Notes under the pieces: model-generated
What the model was told of the DNA's origin: nothing
The model's database searches: none
What the model saw: only the letters and a program-made list of their open reading frames with translations
Made by a program: the position numbers and the translations under genes
Source: JAZKFP01 sp040386355
Lineage (GTDB): Bacteria; Pseudomonadota; Gammaproteobacteria; Pseudomonadales; UBA6940
Reading direction: 5' to 3'
DNA length: 33,531 nucleotides
Assembly (NCBI GenBank): GCA_040386355.1
Contig: JAZKFP010000280.1
Coordinates: forward strand, 1-33,531
Shown: positions 7,898 through 16,830 of the stretch, one piece after another
Layout: each line of letters starts with the position of its first letter
Position numbering within the stretch: the first letter of the stretch is position 1

Positions 7898-9823
7898 TTA
7901 TGTCAGTTCGATGTTTGATAAAAAATCTACAGGTATAGGACAATCTAAAATATCGCCTATAGCCCGTATAATTTCCCATTCCTCAAAACTTACATTTTTA
8001 TCTATTGTTAAACAATCACCTACTAAAACCATAATTTCATATTTTAATAAAACTGGGAGAGCAGCAAGTTGTAGCAAACATGAACGTAGTGACTTAACTG
8101 AAATTTCTTTTGAAAAATACTCATTCGAGTTTTTATAGCCCATTTGTGATCTCAAAGCTCTGTATAAAGTTTGCTGTTCAGTCGCTGTAATTTTTTGACG
8201 ATGCAAAAGCGCGCGAATCAATGTGTCAATAAAGGGTTCAACCGATTGAAAATTTAAAGTCCGTGGTTTAATGTCTGGATCTTTTCTATAGTTTAATCTC
8301 TTATGAAGTAAACTAATCAGAACCCAATCAAATAAGTTAAATTCTCGATCTAATAAACCAATCTGCTGACATTTAGTAATGATTTCTGTGCGCATTAATT
8401 CATTAGCGCTATGTAATGTTGCAATTGCAATCTCGATCAAAATAATTCGCTCATAATTTGGATCAGGCAATAACTTGTAAATCTTTTTACAAGAATCAAA
8501 AACCTCTTGAGAAATATTGTGTTGGATCCATTCTAAAGCTCGAGAGGAATCTTCAGATGCTTGAATTAAATAGGCGTAAAGTAATAAAGGCGCTTGTGAT
8601 ATATCGTGCGCAATTTTATTTAATGATTGGGAAAGGTTAGTTAATATAGTATGTGCATGTTCAACGCTGGAAAAATTCAAATTGCCAATGATTTCAGCGG
8701 ATTTTGTAAAAGTTTTTAAGTCGTTACGTTCTTCAACTTTAGGCACTAAGGTGAAACTATGTTCTGTCTCTGAATGTATATTTGTACTGTTTCTAGCATT
8801 GTAATTTTCGTGTGGCTCATTACGCATCATACCATCGGGCTTAGGCAGCAGTAATGTTCCTGAAAAGCTTGGGAATATTTTTTTTATACGATCTTTAATA
8901 GGTGGATGTGTGCTGAATAAACCAAACCCATTAAAAGCCCGAATTTCTCCAAAACAAGCGTGACTTATATCGTCTCGATAAGGCGTTGTTAAAAAGGATT
9001 TTTTTGGAAACTTATGAATACGAAATAATGCAGTTGCCAGTCCTATTGGATTACGCGTGAATTGTACCGATGCAGCATCGGCTAAATGTTCGCGTTGTCG
9101 AGAAATTGCAGCTTGAAAAATTTTCCCGAATAGATATCCAACACTGCCAACGATCATAACAGCAAGCCCAATTATTGCTGCCCGACTTCTTAAAAAATTT
9201 CTACCAAATTGAGCTAAGAATAAAAATCCACCCAGTATGATAATTAACCGTGTATTAATTTGAATGTCGCCATTTAAAATATGACTAAACTCATGTCCGA
9301 CCACACTTTGAAGTTCATGACGCGTTAATTCATTAACTGCGCCATGAGTTAATACAATCACACTGTGATCGAGCGAATCACCAGCAGCAAATGCATTAAT
9401 TGACATGTCTCCAAGAAGATAAATTGCAGGTGGTTGTAAACCAGCTGCAATTGCCATTTCCTCAACAATATTTAGCAATCGTTTTTCAAGAGGGGATTGT
9501 ATTGAATTAAATTCAACATGACGCGCATTTAATAATTGCGCTAAACGATGGCCCGACCCGAAGCCTGTACTCTTTAATTGATTCCATCGAAGCATAGAGC
9601 CAAAACTAATCAATAATATGATCGCGCAGCTGATCCAAAAAAAAAGTGGGCTAGTCCAATAATTGAGTGGAAGAACAGTAGGATCTTTTTGAACGTCTAG
9701 AGATACAATGTAAAAAACAGGAATATGAACGGCTAACAAAACCAAAAATAAACCAAGTATAAAAAAAAGTATTAAATACTGAGTAATCTTTTTAGATTTT
9801 TTTTGCTGTTCAAAAAAATTCAT
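7898..9823 (-). CDS. M48-family membrane zinc metalloprotease (HtpX-like) with long C-terminal region
   Basis: Membrane-embedded zinc protease. Hydrophobic segments lie at about residues 15-42, 57-78, 191-208 and 217-234. The zinc motif HEFSH is at 177-181 and the third ligand glutamate is in REHLADA (246), both facing the cytosol in this family. HtpX proteins are about 290 residues; this one has 641. The region after about residue 340 is a helical soluble extension without a motif I recognise. The gene follows lemA with five bases between, a frequent pairing of LemA with M48 proteases. The family suggests quality control of membrane proteins; the specific substrate is unknown. Confidence 0.85.
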   Translation of the reverse strand: MNFFEQQKKSKKITQYLILFFILGLFLVLLAVHIPVFYIVSLDVQKDPTVLPLNYWTSPLFFWISCAIILLISFGSMLRWNQLKSTGFGSGHRLAQLLNARHVEFNSIQSPLEKRLLNIVEEMAIAAGLQPPAIYLLGDMSINAFAAGDSLDHSVIVLTHGAVNELTRHELQSVVGHEFSHILNGDIQINTRLIIILGGFLFLAQFGRNFLRSRAAIIGLAVMIVGSVGYLFGKIFQAAISRQREHLADAASVQFTRNPIGLATALFRIHKFPKKSFLTTPYRDDISHACFGEIRAFNGFGLFSTHPPIKDRIKKIFPSFSGTLLLPKPDGMMRNEPHENYNARNSTNIHSETEHSFTLVPKVEERNDLKTFTKSAEIIGNLNFSSVEHAHTILTNLSQSLNKIAHDISQAPLLLYAYLIQASEDSSRALEWIQHNISQEVFDSCKKIYKLLPDPNYERIILIEIAIATLHSANELMRTEIITKCQQIGLLDREFNLFDWVLISLLHKRLNYRKDPDIKPRTLNFQSVEPFIDTLIRALLHRQKITATEQQTLYRALRSQMGYKNSNEYFSKEISVKSLRSCLLQLAALPVLLKYEIMVLVGDCLTIDKNVSFEEWEIIRAIGDILDCPIPVDFLSNIELT

Positions 9824-9828
9824 TGCAA

Positions 9829-10428
9829 TTAAAATTTAACAGCAATAGGTTGGCGTGCTTTTTCGTCTGAAATTTCAAGTAAAGGCGCTTCTTTAAAATG
9901 CATGGTTCCGGCAATCAAGCTATTGGGAAACATTTCCCGATAGGTGTTGTATATCATCACATCGTCATTAAAAGCTTGGCGCGCAAAAGCAATTTTATTT
10001 TCTGTAGAAGACAGCTCTTCAGTTAGGCTCGCCATCGATTCATTGGCTTTTAAATCGGGATACGCTTCTGAAACCGCGAAGAGTTTACCGAGTGTTTGAT
10101 TTAAAAAAGATTCTGCTTGTCCTAATTTTTCAAGAGAGTGTATCTGATTCGGATTTTGAGCTGCAATTTTTGATACTGATACCGCTTGATTTCGCGCTTC
10201 AATAACCTGAGTTAAGGTTTCGCGTTCATGCGTCAGATAGGCTTTTGCAGTTTCAATAATGTTAGGGATTAATTCATAGCGTCGCTGTAATTGGACATCA
10301 ATTTGTGAGTACGCGTTTTTAAATCGGTTGCGCAACTCTATTAAACGGTTATAAATCGATACTGCAAAAATAACCAAAACAATGAAAATACCGATCAAAG
10401 TCATCAAAACTGACATTGCCGTGCTCAT
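9829..10428 (-). CDS. lemA: LemA family membrane protein
   Basis: A 199-residue protein with one N-terminal membrane segment (about residues 5-26) and a long helical domain outside. The family blocks YNRLIELRNRFKNAYSQIDVQLQRR, split here by no gap, and RYELIPNIIETAKAY are intact, as is the later SLTEELSSTENKIAFARQ region. The ATG follows ggatgag. It is the first gene of a two-gene unit with the M48 protease and probably supports or scaffolds that protease. The biochemical role of LemA proteins is not established. Confidence 0.9.
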   Translation of the reverse strand: MSTAMSVLMTLIGIFIVLVIFAVSIYNRLIELRNRFKNAYSQIDVQLQRRYELIPNIIETAKAYLTHERETLTQVIEARNQAVSVSKIAAQNPNQIHSLEKLGQAESFLNQTLGKLFAVSEAYPDLKANESMASLTEELSSTENKIAFARQAFNDDVMIYNTYREMFPNSLIAGTMHFKEAPLLEISDEKARQPIAVKF

Positions 10429-10527
10429 GAACTCATCCTTCTAAAGGTTGGAATATTTCAACTTTAGTTGGCACTTACCATTGGCGCTAATACCCCTCAT
10501 TCAGGCATTATTCACTTTTAAATGAAC

Positions 10528-10540
10528 AACCCCAGGGGTT
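10528..10540. promoter_or_regulatory. Perfect 13-bp palindrome just upstream of trpG
   Basis: AACCCCAGGGGTT ends 10 bp before the trpG ATG. It could be an operator half-site pair, or a small hairpin hiding the only purine-rich (AGGGG) ribosome-binding candidate. No leader peptide rich in tryptophan is visible, so a classical attenuator is not supported. Confidence 0.3.
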
Positions 10541-10550
10541 TACACGATTT

Positions 10551-11132
10551 ATGTTGCTGATGATTGATAACTACGATTCGTTTACCTACAACCTTGTGCA
10601 ATATTTCCAAGAGTTGGGCGAAGTGGTGAATGTAGTACGAAATGATGAGCTCAGCGTGGAAGAAGTAAATGAGCGCGAGCCACAGGCCATAATTATTTCA
10701 CCCGGTCCCTGTACGCCAAATGAAGCGGGAATTTCTGTTCCTGTTATTGAACAGCTGAGTCAAAAATACCCCATTCTTGGTGTCTGTCTTGGGCATCAGA
10801 GTATGGCGCAAGCTTTCGGTGGCAAGGTCATTCGTGCACATACCGTAATGCATGGTAAAACGTCGCCGGTTTTTCATGAGGGCAAAGGTTTGTTTGCGGG
10901 ATTATCAAGCCCAATCACGGTGACGCGTTATCATTCCCTCATTGTCGAAAAAGATTCTTTGCCGGATTGTTTTGAAATTACTGCATGGACACTAACTCCA
11001 ACCGGTGAAGTTGACGAGATTATGGGTATTCGGCATAAAACGTTGCTACTAGAAGGCGTGCAATTTCATCCCGAATCGATTTTGACGGAACAAGGTCACG
11101 CTATGTTGAAAGGCTTTTTAAATCAAATTTAA
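10551..11132 (+). CDS. trpG: Anthranilate synthase glutamine amidotransferase subunit TrpG (or PabA)
   Basis: Class I glutamine amidotransferase of 193 residues that supplies ammonia to TrpE (or PabB). The opening MIDNYDSFTYNLVQYF is typical. The catalytic cysteine is in GVCLGHQSMAQAFGG, and the His/Glu pair is in FHPESIL. The oxyanion region PGPCTPNEAG is present. It heads a trpG-trpD-trpC cluster, which supports tryptophan synthesis, though in many gammaproteobacteria one TrpG/PabA serves both anthranilate and aminobenzoate synthesis. No trpE is in the window. Confidence 0.92.
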   Translation: MLLMIDNYDSFTYNLVQYFQELGEVVNVVRNDELSVEEVNEREPQAIIISPGPCTPNEAGISVPVIEQLSQKYPILGVCLGHQSMAQAFGGKVIRAHTVMHGKTSPVFHEGKGLFAGLSSPITVTRYHSLIVEKDSLPDCFEITAWTLTPTGEVDEIMGIRHKTLLLEGVQFHPESILTEQGHAMLKGFLNQI

Positions 11133-11150
11133 AAATAGTTAGGAAAACCT

Positions 11151-12191
11151 ATGTTAGAAAAACCTATGGAATTTCGTCATTGGTTAAATCAATTGCTGCA
11201 GCATCAAGATTTATCCGCAGAACAAGCTCGTGCGTGGATGACTGCGACAATGCAAGGCGAATTAACGTCTTTGCAAATTGCTTCTCTTTTGGTTGCGCTT
11301 CGAAGCAAAGGCGAATCAGTTATTGAAATCGCCGAAGCCGCAAAAGTTATGCGTTCCTTTGCAACGCCAGTGATTCCTGAATCAAAACATTTAGTGGATA
11401 CCTGTGGGACAGGTGGAGATAGCGCTGGTTTATTTAATGTTTCAACCTGCGTCGCTTTTGTCGCGGCGGCGGCGGGAGCAAAGGTCGCAAAACATGGTAA
11501 TCGTTCGGTATCGAGTTTGACTGGAAGCGCGGACGTATTAGAAGCGCTTGGTGTGGAAATTCAATTAACACCAGAGCAAATGGCGCGATGCATCGATAGT
11601 TTGGGCGTTGGCTTTTTGTTCGCGCCACTTTTACATCCTGCAATGAAGTACGCAGTTGAACCGCGTCGTGAGTTAGGCGTACGGACTTTGTTTAATGTAC
11701 TGGGTCCGCTAACCAATCCAGCCGGCGCACAACGACAGGTTATTGGTGTATTTGATCCAGCGTGGTTAAGACCAATGGCTGAAGTATTACGCATCTTAGG
11801 AAGTACGCATGCGTTAATTGTGCATGGAAATGGTTTGGATGAATTTACATTGTTTGGTACATCACAGGTTGCTGAATTAAAAAACGGCGAAATCGAAGAG
11901 TACGATTGTGAGCCGGAAGATTTTGGAATTTCTTCTCATAATTTGGATTCATTACGCGTAACTAGTGCAGAAGAAAGTGCGCAACTCATTCAGAAAATAT
12001 TAAAAGGAAAGCCCGGACCCGCTGCTGATTTAGTTGCTTTGAATGCAGGCGCCGCCATTTATGTGGCGGGATGTGCGCGAACGATGCAACAAGGCGTTGA
12101 TATGGCGCAAGATGCTTTATCAACAGGATTGGCGAGTGAACGACTCAAAGAATTAGTCGAGCTAACACGTTTGTTTAAAGCCACCAATTAA
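11151..12191 (+). CDS. trpD: Anthranilate phosphoribosyltransferase
   Basis: Joins anthranilate to PRPP in the second step of tryptophan synthesis. The 346 residues carry the PRPP and magnesium motifs DTCGTGGDSAGLFNVST and KHGNRSVSS, and the anthranilate-site block ELGVRTLFNVLGPLTNPAG. The ATG follows aggaaa. A 15-bp near-duplication around the start provides a second ATG five codons in. It lies 18 bp after trpG, so the two are likely co-transcribed. Confidence 0.97.
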   Translation: MLEKPMEFRHWLNQLLQHQDLSAEQARAWMTATMQGELTSLQIASLLVALRSKGESVIEIAEAAKVMRSFATPVIPESKHLVDTCGTGGDSAGLFNVSTCVAFVAAAAGAKVAKHGNRSVSSLTGSADVLEALGVEIQLTPEQMARCIDSLGVGFLFAPLLHPAMKYAVEPRRELGVRTLFNVLGPLTNPAGAQRQVIGVFDPAWLRPMAEVLRILGSTHALIVHGNGLDEFTLFGTSQVAELKNGEIEEYDCEPEDFGISSHNLDSLRVTSAEESAQLIQKILKGKPGPAADLVALNAGAAIYVAGCARTMQQGVDMAQDALSTGLASERLKELVELTRLFKATN

Positions 12192-12289
12192 AGCAGCTAA
12201 TTCCTTTATAACTAGCGAATGAGCGGCAACTTGAGTACGATGGCGACCTTATTGAAGTCAGTACTAAATATTTTATTCACGGTAATCGC

Positions 12290-13093
12290 ATGTCTTCGCA
12301 GTTAGATAAAATTCTTGAACATAAACGACTCGAAGTACAGTTGCGTCAAAATGAAACGCCGTTGCATGACTTAGAACAGCGTTACCCGTCTTTACCGCTT
12401 ACTCGTGGCTTTGCTAAAGATTTATCGGCAAAAATTCAAACTCGACAACCTGCAGTCATTGCAGAAATTAAAAAAGCATCGCCTTCAAAAGGAATTATTC
12501 GAGCGGATTTTGACCCCGTTTGGATTGCGCAACGATACGCAGAATCAGGTGCTACCTGTCTATCGGTACTAACTGATGAAGTCTTTTTTCAAGGCCACGA
12601 TGATTATTTACAACAAATAAAAGCCGCTGTATCAATTCCATTATTACGCAAAGAATTTATTATTGATCGCTACCAAATTATTGAATCACGAATATTGGGG
12701 GCGGACTGCATTTTATTAATTGCATCTGCACTGCCTGAACCTGAATTAACTGATTTTGCCGCTTATGCATTTTCATTAGACTTATCTGTGTTGGTTGAAA
12801 TTCATTCAATTGAAGAATGGCATCGAGTAAAAAATATTCCCAACATTATTATTGGTATTAATAATAGAAATTTACATACTTTTGAAATCGATTTAGCAAC
12901 CACATTAGAAATTGCAGAGGTTGCCGCATCAGATGGTTACGATGTCAGCCGCTTAGTATCTGAAAGCGGATTTTTTCATTCAGATGATTTGAAAAAAATG
13001 ATGCAACACGGAATTTTTAGTTTTCTAATCGGTGAATCGTTAATGCGACAACCAGATCCAGGATTGGCTTTACAGCAACTAATGCACATTTAA
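12290..13093 (+). CDS. trpC: Indole-3-glycerol phosphate synthase
   Basis: Closes the indole ring to form indole-3-glycerol phosphate. A 267-residue stand-alone TrpC (not fused to TrpF) with the beta-1 motif EIKKASPSKG, the LRKEFIID and ADCILLIAS strands, GINNRNL, and SESGF near the phosphate site. A 98-bp gap follows trpD. No strong Shine-Dalgarno is seen. trpF, trpB and trpA are not in the window. Confidence 0.96.
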   Translation: MSSQLDKILEHKRLEVQLRQNETPLHDLEQRYPSLPLTRGFAKDLSAKIQTRQPAVIAEIKKASPSKGIIRADFDPVWIAQRYAESGATCLSVLTDEVFFQGHDDYLQQIKAAVSIPLLRKEFIIDRYQIIESRILGADCILLIASALPEPELTDFAAYAFSLDLSVLVEIHSIEEWHRVKNIPNIIIGINNRNLHTFEIDLATTLEIAEVAASDGYDVSRLVSESGFFHSDDLKKMMQHGIFSFLIGESLMRQPDPGLALQQLMHI

Positions 13094-13121
13094 TAAATTT
13101 CAAATAAAAGACGGATTATAC

Positions 13122-13457
13122 ATGAAAAAAACCAGTGAACTTGACGATGAACTTCAACCCGCTTCAAAAGAAAGACCTGATAAGCAAAAAGTTGTTGGAG
13201 AAGAGTTTAGTGATGATCAATTATTAGAACTGATGAATCATCCGTTACCAGAATTTGGTCAACCTGATTTTGGTGTTGTAATTCGTGCTTACCGTGGATT
13301 ACCCATTGAAGCCTTTGAACGCTTTTTAACCTTGTACAAAGAACAGGGTAAATCTTTAGAAGTTAAAGATAAAAATGGTCGCAGTTTATTAGAATATCTA
13401 AAACGATTTACTGCTCAGCTTGAATACGCAGATGCAGTATTACGTCATTTAAGTTGA
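13122..13457 (+). CDS. PA4642-family conserved protein
   Basis: A 111-residue cytoplasmic protein without a signal or membrane segment. After a charged N-terminus it shows the pattern VVGEEFSDDQLLEL, DFGVVIRAYRGL, FERFLTLY, NGRSLLEYL and EYADAVLRHL. I associate this from memory with the small PA4642-type family of gammaproteobacteria, whose function is unknown. The spacing of DF, AYRGL and FERFL fits that family. It starts 28 bp after trpC and is probably in the same transcript, which does not by itself imply a role in tryptophan synthesis. Confidence 0.7.
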   Translation: MKKTSELDDELQPASKERPDKQKVVGEEFSDDQLLELMNHPLPEFGQPDFGVVIRAYRGLPIEAFERFLTLYKEQGKSLEVKDKNGRSLLEYLKRFTAQLEYADAVLRHLS

Positions 13458-13461
13458 AGAG

Positions 13462-13515
13462 CACGTCATTAAACTAAAAAAATTATTATTTAAATTAAAA
13501 AAATATTATGACGTG
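13462..13515. repeat. Inverted repeat CACGTCAT / ATGACGTG after the trp cluster
   Basis: Eight-base arms at 13462-13469 and 13508-13515 enclose a 38-bp A/T-only loop just after the PA4642-type gene. Without a following T-run it is not a standard terminator; it may still end transcription or be incidental. Confidence 0.3.
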
Positions 13516-13620
13516 TCGTCGGTTAGATATTTAAATTCCGTAGTCATATCAATTGCTGGTCATGATTCATTTTCTGGTATTGTTTTATTCTACAAATTCG
13601 GATTTATTTCAAACTTCAGC

Positions 13621-13768
13621 GGTCGAAAAATGTTTCGTCCCTATACATTAACCGTCACCTGTTGAACTATAAATTACGTCTGCATGTACATGAGTTTCTT
13701 ATGATACTCAACCTAAACACAACCCCATACCTTCAACGAATAATGTAGGGGCGAAACATTTTTCGCCC
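13621..13768. repeat. Inverted pair of GGGCGAA...TTCGCCC palindromes, copy 2
   Basis: A decayed unit at 13621-13646 (ggtcgaaaaatgtttcgtcc, then ctatac) faces an intact unit at 13745-13768 (gtaggggcgaaac, then atttttcgccc). The orientation is the same as at 6073-6167 and the span close to that of the copy at 20979-21127. It lies in the 409-bp intergenic region before the ABC1 kinase gene. The rest of that region shows no gene. Confidence 0.7.
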
Positions 13769-13866
13769 ACGCAGCAGAATACCATTGGCATAGGATGTGA
13801 TAAGAGACTGTTTCAAGCGCAATTCAATTACTAGACATCACTGTTTAATTGAACTGACAACACGTT

Positions 13867-15237
13867 CTACTTAAGTTGAAGCGTTTTATGTTTTTTTGAA
13901 GGTAAATTTTGTTTTTGTTCTGATACAGAGCGGGGCAATAAACCTATTTTATCTTCATCGGTAGAAGACATAAATAAATCCGGTAAAAATGATTCTGCCT
14001 CATCCATCGAAATATAATCTGCATCCGCTAATATATGACTGTACCTATCAAAATACAGAATTTGTTTTATCAATAGCGCAAATTCATGCGGAAAATGCAA
14101 GCCATGTTTTTTTGCAGTTTCAACCAATGCCATTAATTGTTGATTAGGATCACTAGCAAGATAAGAATCCTTGATATTCGATTCGAAGGTAAATAATTTC
14201 GCAATATCAGCAGCAAAAATATCAACATTAATATTATTTTTTGTCATACCAATTGCAATTAACGCCTCTGCGGTAGAACGGTAATCCGCTTGCGTTAACG
14301 CTTGAATAAGTTTGGTCGTGCCTGACCAGGTTGACTTTTTAACTTGACCTACTAAACCAAAATCAATAAATGCTACGCGACCGTCTCGCATTAATAATAA
14401 ATTACCTGCATGAACATCGGCATGAAACGGTTCACCTTCAATTAGGCCCCCGTACCAAGCATTCATCGCATTTAACAAACTTAATTGAGGTGAAGCTGTG
14501 TATTCCGACAATTTTTCTAAATTGGTGAAAGCAATACCATCGACATGTTCCATCACCAACACTTTTTCACTGCTTAATGCATCGTAAATTTTTGGTGTAA
14601 TCACGTTAGTAATGCCACGCTTATCTAGAAACACTTGAAATGCTTTTGAATTGTTTGCCTCGAGACGAAAATCACATTCGTTAATCATGCCACGCCGAAT
14701 TTCATTGACCATATCCGCTAACGACATCATGTCCAGGTTTGGAACCCAACGTTCCACAACCGAAGTAAAAAAATGTAAAACCGATAAATCTGTTTGAATA
14801 ATAGTTTTCACATGCGGTTTTTGAATTTTTAAAACTACACGTTCACCATTTTTAAGTTGTGCAGCGTGTACTTGAGCAATTGAGGCAGAAGCCAATGGTT
14901 GTTCATCGATAAAAGAAAATACCGAAGACAATGGAACTTGAAATGCTTTTTGAAGCGTTGGCTCCAAAGCAGAAAAGGGCAAAGGCGATGTTTGATCAAG
15001 GCACGATTGAAATTCTTCAACATATTCTTTTGGAAAAAGAGACGGTGCACTCGCAATAAATTGACCTATTTTAATATAGGTAGTGCCTAGGTCTTCACAT
15101 AACTCACGTAATAATTTTGCTGATGGTGGTTGACGTTGTAAGAGTGCAAGACCGCCGCGTTTGGCAATAATTCGGCTGGTTGTTATTAAACGTTGGGCTC
15201 GTGCAACCCAAGACGACTCGGCCATCGGCATACTCAC
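13867..15237 (-). CDS. ABC1/UbiB-type atypical kinase (AarF family)
   Basis: A 456-residue UbiB-like protein. The family signature KIGQ is at residues 56-59, an Ala-rich loop LASASIAQVHAAQL replaces the glycine-rich loop, VVLKIQKP holds the ATP-site lysine (K137), and HADVHAGNLLL plus the FIDFG metal motif form the active site. UbiB proteins support ubiquinone synthesis as ATPases, but E. coli UbiB is about 546 residues with C-terminal membrane helices. Those helices are not seen here, so this may be a paralogue. The start could be GTG 15237, ATG 15231 or ATG 15225. No other ubi genes are nearby. Confidence 0.85.
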   Translation of the reverse strand: MSMPMAESSWVARAQRLITTSRIIAKRGGLALLQRQPPSAKLLRELCEDLGTTYIKIGQFIASAPSLFPKEYVEEFQSCLDQTSPLPFSALEPTLQKAFQVPLSSVFSFIDEQPLASASIAQVHAAQLKNGERVVLKIQKPHVKTIIQTDLSVLHFFTSVVERWVPNLDMMSLADMVNEIRRGMINECDFRLEANNSKAFQVFLDKRGITNVITPKIYDALSSEKVLVMEHVDGIAFTNLEKLSEYTASPQLSLLNAMNAWYGGLIEGEPFHADVHAGNLLLMRDGRVAFIDFGLVGQVKKSTWSGTTKLIQALTQADYRSTAEALIAIGMTKNNINVDIFAADIAKLFTFESNIKDSYLASDPNQQLMALVETAKKHGLHFPHEFALLIKQILYFDRYSHILADADYISMDEAESFLPDLFMSSTDEDKIGLLPRSVSEQKQNLPSKKHKTLQLK

Positions 15238-15339
15238 TTTAATAATTGATTTAATAAATCGTAAATGTGAAATAATCGATAAAGTTTTCTTTATTTATTT
15301 AAATCGATTCATGCATTATTTGCACGAATCGGAACATTG

Positions 15340-15522
15340 CTATTGGATATTGTTCATAATATTGCCTTGATCATAGTGTTGCATAGATAAGCAAGCAAGT
15401 TGCAGCGTATTTTTAAGGTTCTCCAAGTATGTTTCTGTATTTAATGAAGAATGGTTTTGAGAAGCTTCACCTAAAGTATGTACTACTGTAGGCTGCATCC
15501 GTAGCTTTGAATGTGAAAGCAA
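15340..15522 (-). CDS. Possible small ORF upstream of the ABC1 kinase
   Basis: A 60-residue frame from TTG 15522, or 52 residues from the ATG at codon 9, without a recognisable ribosome binding site. It is polar, with no membrane segment and one cysteine. Codon choice looks ordinary for this genome but no family is recognised. It lies in a 327-bp stretch where no other gene is visible, and could be chance. Confidence 0.22.
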   Translation of the reverse strand: MLSHSKLRMQPTVVHTLGEASQNHSSLNTETYLENLKNTLQLACLSMQHYDQGNIMNNIQ

Positions 15523-15564
15523 AAGATCGCATAGTTTTAATTATTAAAGGTATGGCCATATTCT

Positions 15565-16830
15565 GTGAAACGATTCAAACAGTTAGTGAATGAAAAATGG
15601 TTGCAACGGATTGATGTGCCTGAAGATTTATCAACGTGCATAGGCATTGACGTTGAGGGTGAAAAACAGGCAAGCGATATTCCAAACAGCTCCGAATTAC
15701 AACATCGCATTTGGCAAAAAGTCGAAATGTTATTTTGCTCAGGCATGTATCCTACAATTGCCTTCTGTTTGAGATTTCAAGGGAAAATAATACTTAATCG
15801 CTCGCTTGGTTATGCTAATAACTGTCCTGGTTTGCCAGATAGTTCTGGTGATCCGATCATTGCCACGCCCAACACACCCATTTGTTTATTTTCTGCATCA
15901 AAAGTTATTACTGCAGTCTTGATTCACATGTTTGTTGAGCAGGGCAAAATTGATTTGCAAAGTCCTATTGGTGACTATTTACCCTTATATCCACAATCGG
16001 ATAATCATCCCACTGTTTTACAATTATTAAGTCACCAAGCGGGTATTCCTAAATGGCCGTTAGGTGAAAGTAAATCCGAGATTTTTAATTACGATTATAT
16101 GGTGAAGTTGGCGCATTCTTTGGAAGCGCAATGGACAGCGGGTGAACAGGTTGGTTACCACGCCTTAACATCGGGTTATTTGTTGGGCGAGATTCTACGT
16201 CAGGTTTCAGGTAAAGATTTACCGCTACTGTTGCATGAGATGTTATCTAAGCCTTTAAATATGGATTATTTATCATACGGCTTGCACGATTCACAAGCCT
16301 CCAGCGCTGCTCGTAATTACTTTACGGGGCTGCCGGTTTTACCCCCATTTTCTACCATTTTAAATCCGGCATTAGGAATGGCAGTAGAAGAAATTATTCC
16401 TATTTCTAATCAACCTGAATTTCTTAAATCGACGATTCCTGCGGGCAACGTATTTTCAACCGCTGAAGAAATTAATCGTCTTTTCCAAATGCTGTTAGAT
16501 GGCGGAAGTTGGCAAGGTGTACAAATTTTAAAACCAGAAACGTTAGAATTTGCGATTAAAGAACAAAATTCAATGGCGATGGATTATGTGTTAAAAATGC
16601 CAATGCGTTACAGCGCAGGGTTTATGCTTGGCGAAAACCCCATTAGTATTTTTGGGCCGATGACTCGCCAAGCGTTTGGACATTTAGGCTTCACTAATAA
16701 TTTATGTTGGGCAGATCAGCAGCGTCAAACTTCCGTGTCAATTTTAACCACCGGTAAACCGGTATTAGGTCCACATATTCCAAAGTTTATTAGTTTACTC
16801 GCTGAGCTTTCACGGATCCGAGTGCCATAA
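15565..16830 (+). CDS. Serine hydrolase of the beta-lactamase/EstB-like family
   Basis: A 421-residue protein with the class C beta-lactamase-type fold. The SxxK motif is S110-A-S-K113 with the nucleophile serine. The following helix AVLIHMFVEQGKIDLQSPI and the LLSHQAGIP block are typical of esterases and D-aminopeptidase-like members. The tyrosine of the second motif is probably Y198 in GYHALTSGYLLG, and FGHLGF fits the third. No signal peptide is evident, so a cytoplasmic esterase or peptidase is more likely than a periplasmic beta-lactamase. The start is GTG 15565; no ATG is available nearby. Its last 21 bases overlap the convergent OmpA-type gene. Confidence 0.85.
   Translation: MKRFKQLVNEKWLQRIDVPEDLSTCIGIDVEGEKQASDIPNSSELQHRIWQKVEMLFCSGMYPTIAFCLRFQGKIILNRSLGYANNCPGLPDSSGDPIIATPNTPICLFSASKVITAVLIHMFVEQGKIDLQSPIGDYLPLYPQSDNHPTVLQLLSHQAGIPKWPLGESKSEIFNYDYMVKLAHSLEAQWTAGEQVGYHALTSGYLLGEILRQVSGKDLPLLLHEMLSKPLNMDYLSYGLHDSQASSAARNYFTGLPVLPPFSTILNPALGMAVEEIIPISNQPEFLKSTIPAGNVFSTAEEINRLFQMLLDGGSWQGVQILKPETLEFAIKEQNSMAMDYVLKMPMRYSAGFMLGENPISIFGPMTRQAFGHLGFTNNLCWADQQRQTSVSILTTGKPVLGPHIPKFISLLAELSRIRVP

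Noticed and set aside
10429..10550. Sigma-70 promoter for trpG (TTGGCA at 10468)
   Set aside because: No acceptable -10 hexamer at the right distance, so not listed as a feature.
15161..15370. Plus-strand frame opposite the start of the ABC1 kinase
   Set aside because: Overlaps a conserved coding region and has no ribosome binding site or family match.
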